This document shows, piece after piece, positions 35,165 through 42,759 of a stretch of 64,000 nucleotides of DNA. Position numbers and translations under genes: made by a program. Position 1 is the first letter of the stretch. Each line of letters begins with the position of its first letter. Location: the NCBI GenBank assembly GCA_965262605.1, contig CBDHFN010000001.1, forward strand, positions 62,001-126,000. The letters are read 5' to 3'. This stretch comes from CBDHFN01 sp965262605. GTDB lineage: Bacteria > Pseudomonadota > Alphaproteobacteria > JASGCL01. Under the pieces are notes generated by a model. The model was given only the letters and a program-made list of their open reading frames with translations, ran no database searches and had not been told where the DNA came from.

Positions 35165-36051
35165 AATATCTCCTTTTCATAAGTAATGGCTTCGTTTAAA
35201 ACTTCGTTCGCGCGCCCGATATAATCAATTTCTGGTTTTGCGATATATTGGCTGGCAACGACAAACCAGATGGCTTCACGCAAATAATTCATTAATTTCA
35301 TGATTTTAAAATTTTGCCAAATTTCGTCATTTAAATTGCCGTCAAAATAATGATTTAATAATTCTTGTTCTTGGATTGGATTCAAGGGGGCAAAACATGC
35401 AAAGCCGGCTAAATCAAAAAATTTTGTGCCAAACCCCGCATATTCCCAATCTATAACCCATAATTTTTGCCCATCATCAATAAAATTACCCAATAAACAA
35501 TCATTATGCCCAAAAATAAGATTTTTATCGGTAAATTTTAATTGGCATTTTTGGGCAATTTCTAAACATTTTTGCAAGGGAAATTGTTTTGAATATTCAA
35601 ATTGCGTGCAATATTCATAATAAAGATTAATTGCGTGCCAAACATTAAATTGATGATTTTTATTTTTTATAAAATCCCCCATATTATGATGAATTTTATA
35701 TAATATATTCGCAATTTTTGATAAGTTTTCATCGCAATAACTTAAATCAATGGCGGGGGCGGGAATATATTCCATAACTATTAAATATACGCCGTTTTCA
35801 TGGTATTCATAAATAATTTTTGGGGAAAATTCGGCAATATTTGCTTGGCGGCTAATTTCAATTTCCTTAATTCTGTTTACCCCTAAAACTGGGTAATCTT
35901 GGGCGATTCTAAGGATAAATTTTTTGTCGGCGTATTCTAAAATATAATTGCGGGTGCTATAACCAGAATTAATAATTTGCGCATTTGCAAAACCAAATTT
36001 TTCAATAATATGGCTTAAAAAATATTCGTAATTTATTTCTGGCTGAATCAT
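35161..36051 (-). CDS. APH/choline-kinase-like phosphotransferase
   Basis: 296 residues from the ATG at 36051; a longer TTG start at 36087 is less likely. LIFGHNDCLLGNF is the Brenner motif (H-x-D-x4-N) with the catalytic Asp, and LWVIDWEYAGFGTKFFDLAG the metal-binding DWE. These are shared by choline/ethanolamine kinases, thiamine kinase and aminoglycoside phosphotransferases. Linkage to a methylamine-type dehydrogenase and a phosphonate-type binding protein points to a small amino alcohol or aminophosphonate-related substrate rather than an antibiotic. It is divergent from the binding-protein gene, with 80 bases between. Confidence 0.78.
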   Translation of the reverse strand: MIQPEINYEYFLSHIIEKFGFANAQIINSGYSTRNYILEYADKKFILRIAQDYPVLGVNRIKEIEISRQANIAEFSPKIIYEYHENGVYLIVMEYIPAPAIDLSYCDENLSKIANILYKIHHNMGDFIKNKNHQFNVWHAINLYYEYCTQFEYSKQFPLQKCLEIAQKCQLKFTDKNLIFGHNDCLLGNFIDDGQKLWVIDWEYAGFGTKFFDLAGFACFAPLNPIQEQELLNHYFDGNLNDEIWQNFKIMKLMNYLREAIWFVVASQYIAKPEIDYIGRANEVLNEAITYEKEIL

Positions 36052-36096
36052 ACTGATTATTTTTATCAAAAATTTTAAATAATTCAATAAAAAAAC

Positions 36097-36125
36097 TTGA
36101 TTTACCTAAGAAATCTTAATATGTA
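36097..36125 (+). promoter_or_regulatory. Promoter giving a leaderless mRNA for the binding protein
   Basis: TTGATT (36097-36102) and TATGTA (36120-36125) are 17 bases apart. The ATG at 36132 is seven bases after the -10, exactly where transcription should start, and no Shine-Dalgarno precedes it. Confidence 0.5.
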
Positions 36126-36131
36126 TATATT

Positions 36132-37166
36132 ATGAATAAAATTTTTAAATATGTATTTAATTTAGCCATCTGGCTGAGTGTTGTTATTTTAAATCCGAAT
36201 ATATTATATGCGAAACAATTGCTTGTTTATACGGCAATGGAAGTTGAAAAACGAACAAGCTATAAAGCAGCGTTTGAAAAATTGAACCCAGACATAGAAA
36301 TTAAATGGATTTACGATACAACGCCCGTCATTACGAAAAAAATTATTAACGAAAATCCTGATATAAAAGCCGACTTTATTTGGGGATTATCGTTGACTTC
36401 ATTGTTGGAATTGCGAAAAGCCACGCCGCTTTTGGAATATAAACCGAAAAATTTTGAAAATCTTAATTTTAAATTTGTGGATCAAGCTAAAATTCCTACT
36501 TGGTATGGCATGAGTGTTTTCAGTAGCGTCCTTTGCTTTAGCCCAAAATTAGCAGAAATTTATGGCATTGTTAAACCCATTTCATTGGAAGACTTAATCC
36601 ACCCCAGTAATCGCGGCTTAATAACAATGCCTGCACCGAATTTATCGTCCATTGGATTTAACGCCATCATGTCGTGGTTTAAATTATATGGCGAAACGCA
36701 AGCATGGGAATTTATGGACGAACTTGATAAAAATATTATGGTTTATACGGCGAATGCCACTAAGTCTTGTCAATCAGTCGCAATTGGCAATAATATTACG
36801 GCGATTGGCTTGGATTTTCGTGCTTTGCAGTTAATAGAATCGGGTGCTGACCTTGTAATTTTAACGCTTGGCGAAGGAATTGGCTGGGATTTAGAGGTTG
36901 CGGCGATTCTTAAAAGCACAAAAAATCTGCCCGAAGCTCAAAAATTAGCCGATTTTGCGGTAAGCAATGATGCCAATGAACTTTATAGCCGATTTACCAC
37001 GATTGCCGTGCATAATAATGTCAAAAAACGAAGCCCATTTTTGCCCAATAACTTTGATAAATCATTGGTCAGGCAAAATTATACTTTTACAATGGCGAAT
37101 AAGGAACGCATCATCGCCGAATGGTTGCGCCGTTATGGTCATAAAGTTGAAAAAATACAGAATTAA
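36132..37166 (+). CDS. Periplasmic binding protein, 2-aminoethylphosphonate/iron type
   Basis: 344 residues with a signal peptide (LAIWLSVVILNPNILYA, cleavage near residue 27). LVYTAMEVEKRTSYKAAFEK followed by LNPDIEIKWIYDTT, and ADFIWGLSLTSLLELRK, resemble the aminoethylphosphonate-binding proteins (PhnS2 group) of ABC importers. GLITMPAPNLSSIGFNAIMS is the matching hinge region. No permease or ATPase gene is adjacent, so it must use a transporter encoded elsewhere. It is followed after five bases by an amine oxidase gene, suggesting that the bound compound is an amine oxidised after uptake. Class is firm, ligand inferred. Confidence 0.75.
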   Translation: MNKIFKYVFNLAIWLSVVILNPNILYAKQLLVYTAMEVEKRTSYKAAFEKLNPDIEIKWIYDTTPVITKKIINENPDIKADFIWGLSLTSLLELRKATPLLEYKPKNFENLNFKFVDQAKIPTWYGMSVFSSVLCFSPKLAEIYGIVKPISLEDLIHPSNRGLITMPAPNLSSIGFNAIMSWFKLYGETQAWEFMDELDKNIMVYTANATKSCQSVAIGNNITAIGLDFRALQLIESGADLVILTLGEGIGWDLEVAAILKSTKNLPEAQKLADFAVSNDANELYSRFTTIAVHNNVKKRSPFLPNNFDKSLVRQNYTFTMANKERIIAEWLRRYGHKVEKIQN

Positions 37167-37171
37167 CGCCC

Positions 37172-38437
37172 ATGATACAATTTCGTCCAAGTTTAAGTTA
37201 TTATTTAGATTCCGTTGAGGATTTAATGCCATGCCCCATTGCGCGCGGGCAATTATCATGCGATGTTTTGGTTGTCGGTGGTGGTTTTGCGGGCATTTCG
37301 GCGGCTTTACAGGTTGCACAATCAGGCTTAAAAGTAATTTTATGCGAATCACAATTCGTTGGTGCAGGGGGGTCGGGGCAAAATGGCGGGCAAGCTATCA
37401 TGGGTATGTATGGCTTGTGGCGCGATTATCAAGCCGAATATGGCACTGATATTGCCAATGGAGTATGGGATATTGCCAAAGATGCCATGAATTTCTTGCA
37501 TGAAAGACGGCAAAAAATTGATTGTGATTGGCAATCTGGATATGTTTATATGGCAAATAAACCCGCGCATTTGCGCGAAATGGACGATTTAATAAGCGAT
37601 GCAGCGGCGCAAAATCATATTATCACGCCGATTGCGAAAAAAGATATTCATGAATATTTAGAAACTGATGTTTATTATGGTGGCGCATTTGACGCGAATT
37701 CAGGGCATTTGCATCCCCTTAAATTATTATTAGGCTTGAAAAAACAATTATTGGCGATGGGGGGGATAATTTACGAACAATCGCCCGCACGGATAATTGA
37801 TACAGAAAACACAAAAATTCATACAGATTTTGCGCAAATTCAGGCAAAAAATATGATAATTTGTGGCGGAGCCACGCTTAATTATAATAAAATACTTTGC
37901 GATGAATTATATAAAAAAGTCATGCCCGTAGGGTCGTATATTATTACTACAGAACCTTTGGGTGATGCAAACCCGTTTAAAAAATCGGTTGCTGTGTGTG
38001 ATTTTAACTTTATTTTAGATTATTACCGACCAACGATGGATAAGCGAGTCCTATTCGGTGGCAGATGTTCTTATACGACTTTGCAACCAGACAATCTTGA
38101 ATCGTGGATGTTGCCACGATTATATAAAGTCTTGCCGCAATTAAAAAATGTCAAAATTGATTATGCTTGGGGTGGCTTAATTGATATTACCCAAAATCGG
38201 CAAATCCATATGGGTAAAATTGGCAAAAATACCCTTTTTGTGCAAGGTTTTTCAGGGCATGGCGTAGTTTTGTCAAGTTATTGCGGCAAGATTCTTGGCG
38301 ATGCAATTGTGCATACCACGCATAATTTTGATATTTTATCGCAATTTAAGCATGTTGCCTTTCCCGGCGGTAAAATTCGCACGCCATTATTAGCATTGGC
38401 AATGCTGGCTTTTCGCTTACGCGATATTATGCCTTAA
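37172..38437 (+). CDS. FAD-dependent amine oxidase/dehydrogenase, PuuB/OrdL-like
   Basis: 421 residues. The Rossmann motif CDVLVVGGGFAGISAALQVA starts at residue 30, and GAGGSGQNGGQAIMGMYG is the FAD-binding loop of gamma-glutamylputrescine oxidase relatives. WGGLIDITQNRQIHMGKIG and LFVQGFSGHGVVLS form the C-terminal FAD site. Family members oxidise primary or secondary amines to aldehydes with release of ammonia or amine. None of the Puu pathway partners is nearby; the neighbour is a phosphonate-type binding protein, so an aminophosphonate or similar amine is possible. The stop lies four bases from the convergent aroA stop. Confidence 0.83.
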   Translation: MIQFRPSLSYYLDSVEDLMPCPIARGQLSCDVLVVGGGFAGISAALQVAQSGLKVILCESQFVGAGGSGQNGGQAIMGMYGLWRDYQAEYGTDIANGVWDIAKDAMNFLHERRQKIDCDWQSGYVYMANKPAHLREMDDLISDAAAQNHIITPIAKKDIHEYLETDVYYGGAFDANSGHLHPLKLLLGLKKQLLAMGGIIYEQSPARIIDTENTKIHTDFAQIQAKNMIICGGATLNYNKILCDELYKKVMPVGSYIITTEPLGDANPFKKSVAVCDFNFILDYYRPTMDKRVLFGGRCSYTTLQPDNLESWMLPRLYKVLPQLKNVKIDYAWGGLIDITQNRQIHMGKIGKNTLFVQGFSGHGVVLSSYCGKILGDAIVHTTHNFDILSQFKHVAFPGGKIRTPLLALAMLAFRLRDIMP

Positions 38438-38441
38438 AAAA

Positions 38442-39767
38442 TTAATTTGTTTGAAAATCCGCGCCTAAACCCTGCATCATGCTAAGAAAACTTGGGAATG
38501 AAGTATTAATCGGTTCGCCGTCATCAATTGCCATCGGTTCAATGCTATTTAAGCCTAAAATTAAAAACGACATGGCGATGCGATGATCTAAATGGGTAAT
38601 CGCCGTGCCACCACCTTTTACTTTGCCATTTGTGCCGTCAATTTCCAACCAATCATCGCCGTATCTTGTGGTGATGCCAGCTTGAGTCAAGCCATTAACC
38701 ACGGCTAATAATCTGTCGCTTTCTTTGACGCGTAATTCGCCAATGCCTTCAAACCTTGAAGTGCCTTTGGCATATGCCGCAGCAACCGCCATAATCGGAT
38801 ATTCATCAATCATGCGTGCGGCGCGGTCAGCGGGAATAGTAATTGCGTGTAATTCACCAGATTTTACGATAATATCCGCGGTCGGTTCGCCAGAAATATC
38901 GCGGTTTGCCGTGATTTTAAGGTTCGCGCCCATTTCTTGCAAGCTTTCAATAATGCCATCGCGCGTGGCATTAATGCCGATATTTTTTAAATTTATTTCA
39001 GAATTGGGCGTGATTAAACCCGCAACCATAACAAAAGCCGCCGAAGAAATATCCGCAGGCACTTGAATATCACGCGCACTTAGGCGCATTTCGTGGTTAA
39101 CTTTAATGATTCGTCCATTTGGCGTATTGCTTATTTGCGGGGGCGCACCAAAATGCGCCAACATTCGTTCGGTATGGTCGCGGGTAATTTCATTTTCCAA
39201 GACCGAAGTTTCGCCAATCGCGCTTAATCCCGCCAATAAAATTGCCGATTTTACTTGCGCAGAAGCCACCTTCATCGTGTGGTTAATCGGTTGCAGGGGT
39301 AATTTGCCTTGAAAGCCAAGGGGTAATCTGCCTTTTGAACGGGTGAAAAACTCAACCCCCATTAATTTCAAAGGCTCGCAAACTCGCGCCATTGGTCTGC
39401 CCGTTAAAGACTTATCGCCCGTCATGAAAATTGGGCATCCTAAACCACTTAACAAACCCATTAATAACCGCGTGGAAGTTCCAGAATTACCCATATCCAA
39501 AACTTGGCTTGGTTCGCCCAAAGATTCTAATCCCATGCCGTGCACAACCCATGGTTCGCCCTGATTTTGTGGTTGTTCAATCCGCGCGCCGCACGCCACC
39601 AAAGCATTTTTTGTCGCCGTAGTATCTTCGCTGGCTAAAATATCGCTGATTTTCGTTGTGCCACGCGCGATTGCGCCAAACATTAAGGATCGGTGCGATA
39701 TTGATTTATCGCCCGGTATTACCGCATTGCCTTTTAAGCCGTTTATTTTATAAGAAATTATTTTCAT
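38442..39767 (-). CDS. aroA: 3-phosphoshikimate 1-carboxyvinyltransferase (EPSP synthase)
   Basis: 441 residues. GDKSISHRSLMFGAIA binds the substrates, DMGNSGTSTRLLMGL is the PEP-site loop, and DEYPIMAVAAAYAKG and RVKESDRLLAVVNGL carry the catalytic Asp/Lys/Glu residues. The four motifs used to define class II (glyphosate-tolerant type) enzymes are all present: RDHTE, GDKS, SAQVK and NATR. The residue aligned with E. coli Gly96 is still Gly (NSGT), whereas CP4 has Ala, so tolerance is not certain. The enzyme makes EPSP in aromatic amino acid synthesis. TTGACA lies 35 bases upstream on the minus strand, again without a Shine-Dalgarno. Confidence 0.93.
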   Translation of the reverse strand: MKIISYKINGLKGNAVIPGDKSISHRSLMFGAIARGTTKISDILASEDTTATKNALVACGARIEQPQNQGEPWVVHGMGLESLGEPSQVLDMGNSGTSTRLLMGLLSGLGCPIFMTGDKSLTGRPMARVCEPLKLMGVEFFTRSKGRLPLGFQGKLPLQPINHTMKVASAQVKSAILLAGLSAIGETSVLENEITRDHTERMLAHFGAPPQISNTPNGRIIKVNHEMRLSARDIQVPADISSAAFVMVAGLITPNSEINLKNIGINATRDGIIESLQEMGANLKITANRDISGEPTADIIVKSGELHAITIPADRAARMIDEYPIMAVAAAYAKGTSRFEGIGELRVKESDRLLAVVNGLTQAGITTRYGDDWLEIDGTNGKVKGGGTAITHLDHRIAMSFLILGLNSIEPMAIDDGEPINTSFPSFLSMMQGLGADFQTN

Positions 39768-39868
39768 GCGTTTAGTTTAATATATTCATAATATATTTGT
39801 CAAATATAAAAACGGGCATTTCAAAAATTAATTAAGCTTGATTTATGGTATTAATTTGTTAAAATGTT

Positions 39869-40038
39869 TTGCATTAAGTTTTTTATTTGCACTAATCGGT
39901 TAAAAACACCCTCAAAATGCTCAAATACTTTATGTATTCTGCGCTTTTTCGTATGTTTTTGCCCTCTATTGCTTTAACCCGAAGCAAATTGCGACTGCAA
40001 TTTGTGTAGAGAGGCGAAGCCAAAAATTCTTAATGCAA
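39869..40038. repeat. MITE-like element, copy B (170 bp) with a 45-bp insert
   Basis: Same inner ends as copy A (TTGCATTAAG at 39869-39878, CTTAATGCAA at 40029-40038) and near-identical interior. About 45 extra bases near the right end (39977-40022) contain a perfect hairpin CAAATTGC-GACT-GCAATTTG (39985-40004). The element fills the gap between divergent aroA and folC, and its right edge borders the folC promoter. Confidence 0.7.
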
Positions 40039-40047
40039 CAAAATTTT

Positions 40048-40056
40048 TGTTATAAT
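40048..40056 (+). promoter_or_regulatory. Extended -10 promoter of folC at the MITE edge
   Basis: TG-T-TATAAT (40048-40056) lies ten bases outside the MITE core; no good -35 is present. AAAGGG follows before the ATG at 40075. Confidence 0.4.
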
Positions 40057-40074
40057 ATGAAAAAAAGGGAAAAA

Positions 40075-41355
40075 ATGCACGAATCGCCAAGATTACAAAA
40101 ATTATTATCGCAAATTGAGCTTTTGCACCCCAAAAAGATTGATTTATCTTTGGATAGGATGCTGGTTTTATTGGCGAAATTGGACAATCCGCATTATAAA
40201 ATGCCACCGACAATCCATATTACTGGCACGAATGGCAAGGGGTCAACTCATGCGTTTTGTTTAAGCCTTTTGACGCATTTAGGCTATAAATGTCATGCCT
40301 ATACTTCGCCGCATTTGCAACGATTTAATGAACGAATAAGGGTTGCGGGCGAATTAGTCAGCGATGAGGCGTTGATTGAGACGCTGGAATATATTTTGAA
40401 AATAAATAATGGCGCGGCGATTACTTTTTTTGAATTAACGACTATCGCCGCATTTATGCTTTTTGCGCAAAATCCCGCTGATTTCTTTATTTGCGAAGTT
40501 GGCTTGGGTGGCAGGCTAGATTCCACGAATGTCATTCCCCATAAAGAAGTCGCAATTTTCACGCCGATTGACAAAGACCATGCCGAATTTTTAGGAAAAT
40601 CCTTTACCAGTATTGCCACGGAAAAGGCTGGCATTATTACCCAAGTAAATAAGGCTGTTATTAGTGCCGTGCAAAAACCGATTGTTAAAAAAATTATTCA
40701 ACAAAGGGCAAACGAGAAAAATATAAAATTAATCGTGCCGAAATATTCTGTTTTGCCCAATGATTCGTGGCAGATTAAGGGCTTAACCCTTAATGAACCA
40801 AGCTTGGCGGGGATTCATCAATATGAAAATGCGGCTTTGGCGGTGAATGCGGTAAGTTTTCTGACCCCACTAAAACCACAACAAATTAACCAAGCTCTTA
40901 GCAATACAACATGGCAAGCGCGATTGCAAAATTTAACAAAAACGCGGATATTTCACGATTTTACGCCATGCGCGCAAAGCCTTTGGCTTGATGGTTGCCA
41001 TAATCCGCATGGGGCAATCGCCGTGGCAAATTGGTTGGCAAAAAAACATGATAAAAATCAAGATTTAGTCATGTTTGTCGCCTTAATGAACAACCGAAAC
41101 CCCAATGATTTTTTAAAAAACTTTATGCAGTTTAAGCCGAAAATCATCACCACAAGTTTTGAATTGGGGCATAATGCCCATGATGCAAAAATCTTGGGGC
41201 AAACCGCGCTTGATTGCGGGCTTGAAGTTTTGGGCATGTGCAATGATTATCAGCAAGCTTTGCAAATTTTGAAAAATTATCAACCTAAGGGCAGGGTGCT
41301 TATCGCTGGTTCGCTTTATCTGTCGGGTTTAATATTGGATTATAATGAAAAATAA
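40075..41355 (+). CDS. folC: Folylpolyglutamate/dihydrofolate synthase
   Basis: 426 residues from the ATG at 40075. The in-frame ATG at 40033 lies inside the MITE and has no ribosome site, whereas AAAGGGA lies before 40075. HITGTNGKGSTHAF is the ATP loop, YTSPHLQRFNERIRVAGE the folate-side signature, CEVGLGGRLDSTNV and PIDKDHAEFLG the Mg/Mur-ligase motifs, and LDGCHNPHGAIA the C-terminal domain mark. It makes dihydrofolate and adds glutamates to folates. It overlaps the downstream flavoprotein gene by 11 bases, an unusual partner. Confidence 0.92.
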   Translation: MHESPRLQKLLSQIELLHPKKIDLSLDRMLVLLAKLDNPHYKMPPTIHITGTNGKGSTHAFCLSLLTHLGYKCHAYTSPHLQRFNERIRVAGELVSDEALIETLEYILKINNGAAITFFELTTIAAFMLFAQNPADFFICEVGLGGRLDSTNVIPHKEVAIFTPIDKDHAEFLGKSFTSIATEKAGIITQVNKAVISAVQKPIVKKIIQQRANEKNIKLIVPKYSVLPNDSWQIKGLTLNEPSLAGIHQYENAALAVNAVSFLTPLKPQQINQALSNTTWQARLQNLTKTRIFHDFTPCAQSLWLDGCHNPHGAIAVANWLAKKHDKNQDLVMFVALMNNRNPNDFLKNFMQFKPKIITTSFELGHNAHDAKILGQTALDCGLEVLGMCNDYQQALQILKNYQPKGRVLIAGSLYLSGLILDYNEK

Positions 41356-42598
41356 GGCGAAAATAATCGTTGCTGGTGCGGGAATATTAGGGGTTTGCAC
41401 CGCCGTGCATTTGCAAAACCGCGGATTTCAAGTTATACTTATGGATAAATCTGGCGTTGCAAGGGAAACTTCATTTGGCAATGCGGGTATTATTGAAACT
41501 GATGATATTATCCCAATTAATAATCCGTCTTTATTTGCCAAAATTCCCAGTTTAATCGCAAATTCAAGTTATGATTTACGATTTAATTGGTTATTTTTAA
41601 TGCGTAATTTGAGTTTCTTTGCGCAATTTCTTAACCATGCGCGCCCAAAAAACAACCACCGAATCAGTGAAAATTTGAAATTACTTATGGATAATTCTTT
41701 TGACGCGCATCACGAATTAATGGAAATTTGCAAAATTACCGAACATTGCCAAAAAAATGGCTGGTCTTTTTTTTATCGCATGGATAAATCATTTGATGAA
41801 TCGCGGGGTTTTATTGCGAAATTATCGGAATTAGGCGTTGATTATTCGGTTTTAAACCAAAATGATATTGCCAAGAAAGAACCCCATCTTCATCCAATTT
41901 ATAAACATGGAATATGGTTTAAATCATCGGCTTCGGTTGATAATCCAAGCCTTATTTGCCAAAGTTATGCTGATTATTTTGTTAAAAATGGTGGCAAAAT
42001 CATCATTGAAGCGATTGATGATATTCAAGTTAACCGCGATAAAATCGTAATTAATCATCATCATGAATCTGATAAATTGGTCGTTGCGCTTGGGGTTTGG
42101 GCGAAACCAATATTGGCTAAATTGGGGCTTAATGTGCCGTTAATATCCGAACGCGGTTATCATCGCCACGCTTTTTTAGCCGAAAATTTTAAGGTTAATC
42201 AGCCGTTTCGTGATTGCGATGCAAGCTTTGTCATGGCGCCCATGAATATTGGCAATATCGGCGAATGCGTGCGCATTTCATCAGGCGTAGAGCTTAATTT
42301 TATTGATGCGCCCGCCAATTATCAGCAAATTAATCATGCCACAACCCGCGCAAACGAAGCCATCGCCATTGATAAATTGCACGAAGATATTTGGCTGGGA
42401 AGGCGACCAACAACCCCTGATTCATTGCCTATGATGGGTGCTTTATCGCGCTTTCCCAATATTTTTATGGCTTGCGGTAATCAGCATTTAGGCTTTACAA
42501 CGGGGGCAATTTGCGGGCAGTTAGTTGCCCAACTTATTAATCAAGAAAAAACGACCATTCCAATTGACGAATTCCTGCCCCAACGATTCGGGTTGTGA
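41345..42598 (+). CDS. D-amino acid dehydrogenase-like FAD oxidoreductase (DadA family)
   Basis: 417 residues. KIIVAGAGILGVCTAVHLQN binds the ADP part of FAD; SGVARETSFGNAGII is the DadA-type loop; HEDIWLGRRPTTPDSLPMMG and FMACGNQHLGFTTGAICGQL are the C-terminal family signatures. These enzymes oxidise D-amino acids to keto acids at the membrane and feed the respiratory chain. The overlap with folC implies coupling. Together with the deacylase/dehydratase cluster at 24-28 kb it shows a second route for D-amino compounds. The substrate range is not visible. Confidence 0.85.
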   Translation: MKNKAKIIVAGAGILGVCTAVHLQNRGFQVILMDKSGVARETSFGNAGIIETDDIIPINNPSLFAKIPSLIANSSYDLRFNWLFLMRNLSFFAQFLNHARPKNNHRISENLKLLMDNSFDAHHELMEICKITEHCQKNGWSFFYRMDKSFDESRGFIAKLSELGVDYSVLNQNDIAKKEPHLHPIYKHGIWFKSSASVDNPSLICQSYADYFVKNGGKIIIEAIDDIQVNRDKIVINHHHESDKLVVALGVWAKPILAKLGLNVPLISERGYHRHAFLAENFKVNQPFRDCDASFVMAPMNIGNIGECVRISSGVELNFIDAPANYQQINHATTRANEAIAIDKLHEDIWLGRRPTTPDSLPMMGALSRFPNIFMACGNQHLGFTTGAICGQLVAQLINQEKTTIPIDEFLPQRFGL

Positions 42599-42625
42599 GT
42601 TAGGCGCAATATCATAAAAAAATAC

Positions 42626-42654
42626 TTGACAAAGGCATATTTTTTGCATATTTC
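42626..42654 (+). promoter_or_regulatory. Promoter of the pentapeptide-repeat gene
   Basis: TTGACA (42626-42631) and TATTTC (42649-42654) are 17 bases apart, about 100 bases before the ATG at 42760, which is preceded by AAGGTG. Confidence 0.5.
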
Positions 42655-42759
42655 GTAACTTTAGGTATTTTTTGATATTGATTCTAAATTTAAGAATTAA
42701 GTTATTTGCTTAATTTCAAGATTTTTTGACAACTCAACATTTAGGTTAAGGTGAATATT

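Noticed and set aside
40033..40074. Upstream ATGs for folC
   Set aside because: The first is inside the mobile repeat and neither has a ribosome site; AAAGGGA precedes the ATG at 40075.
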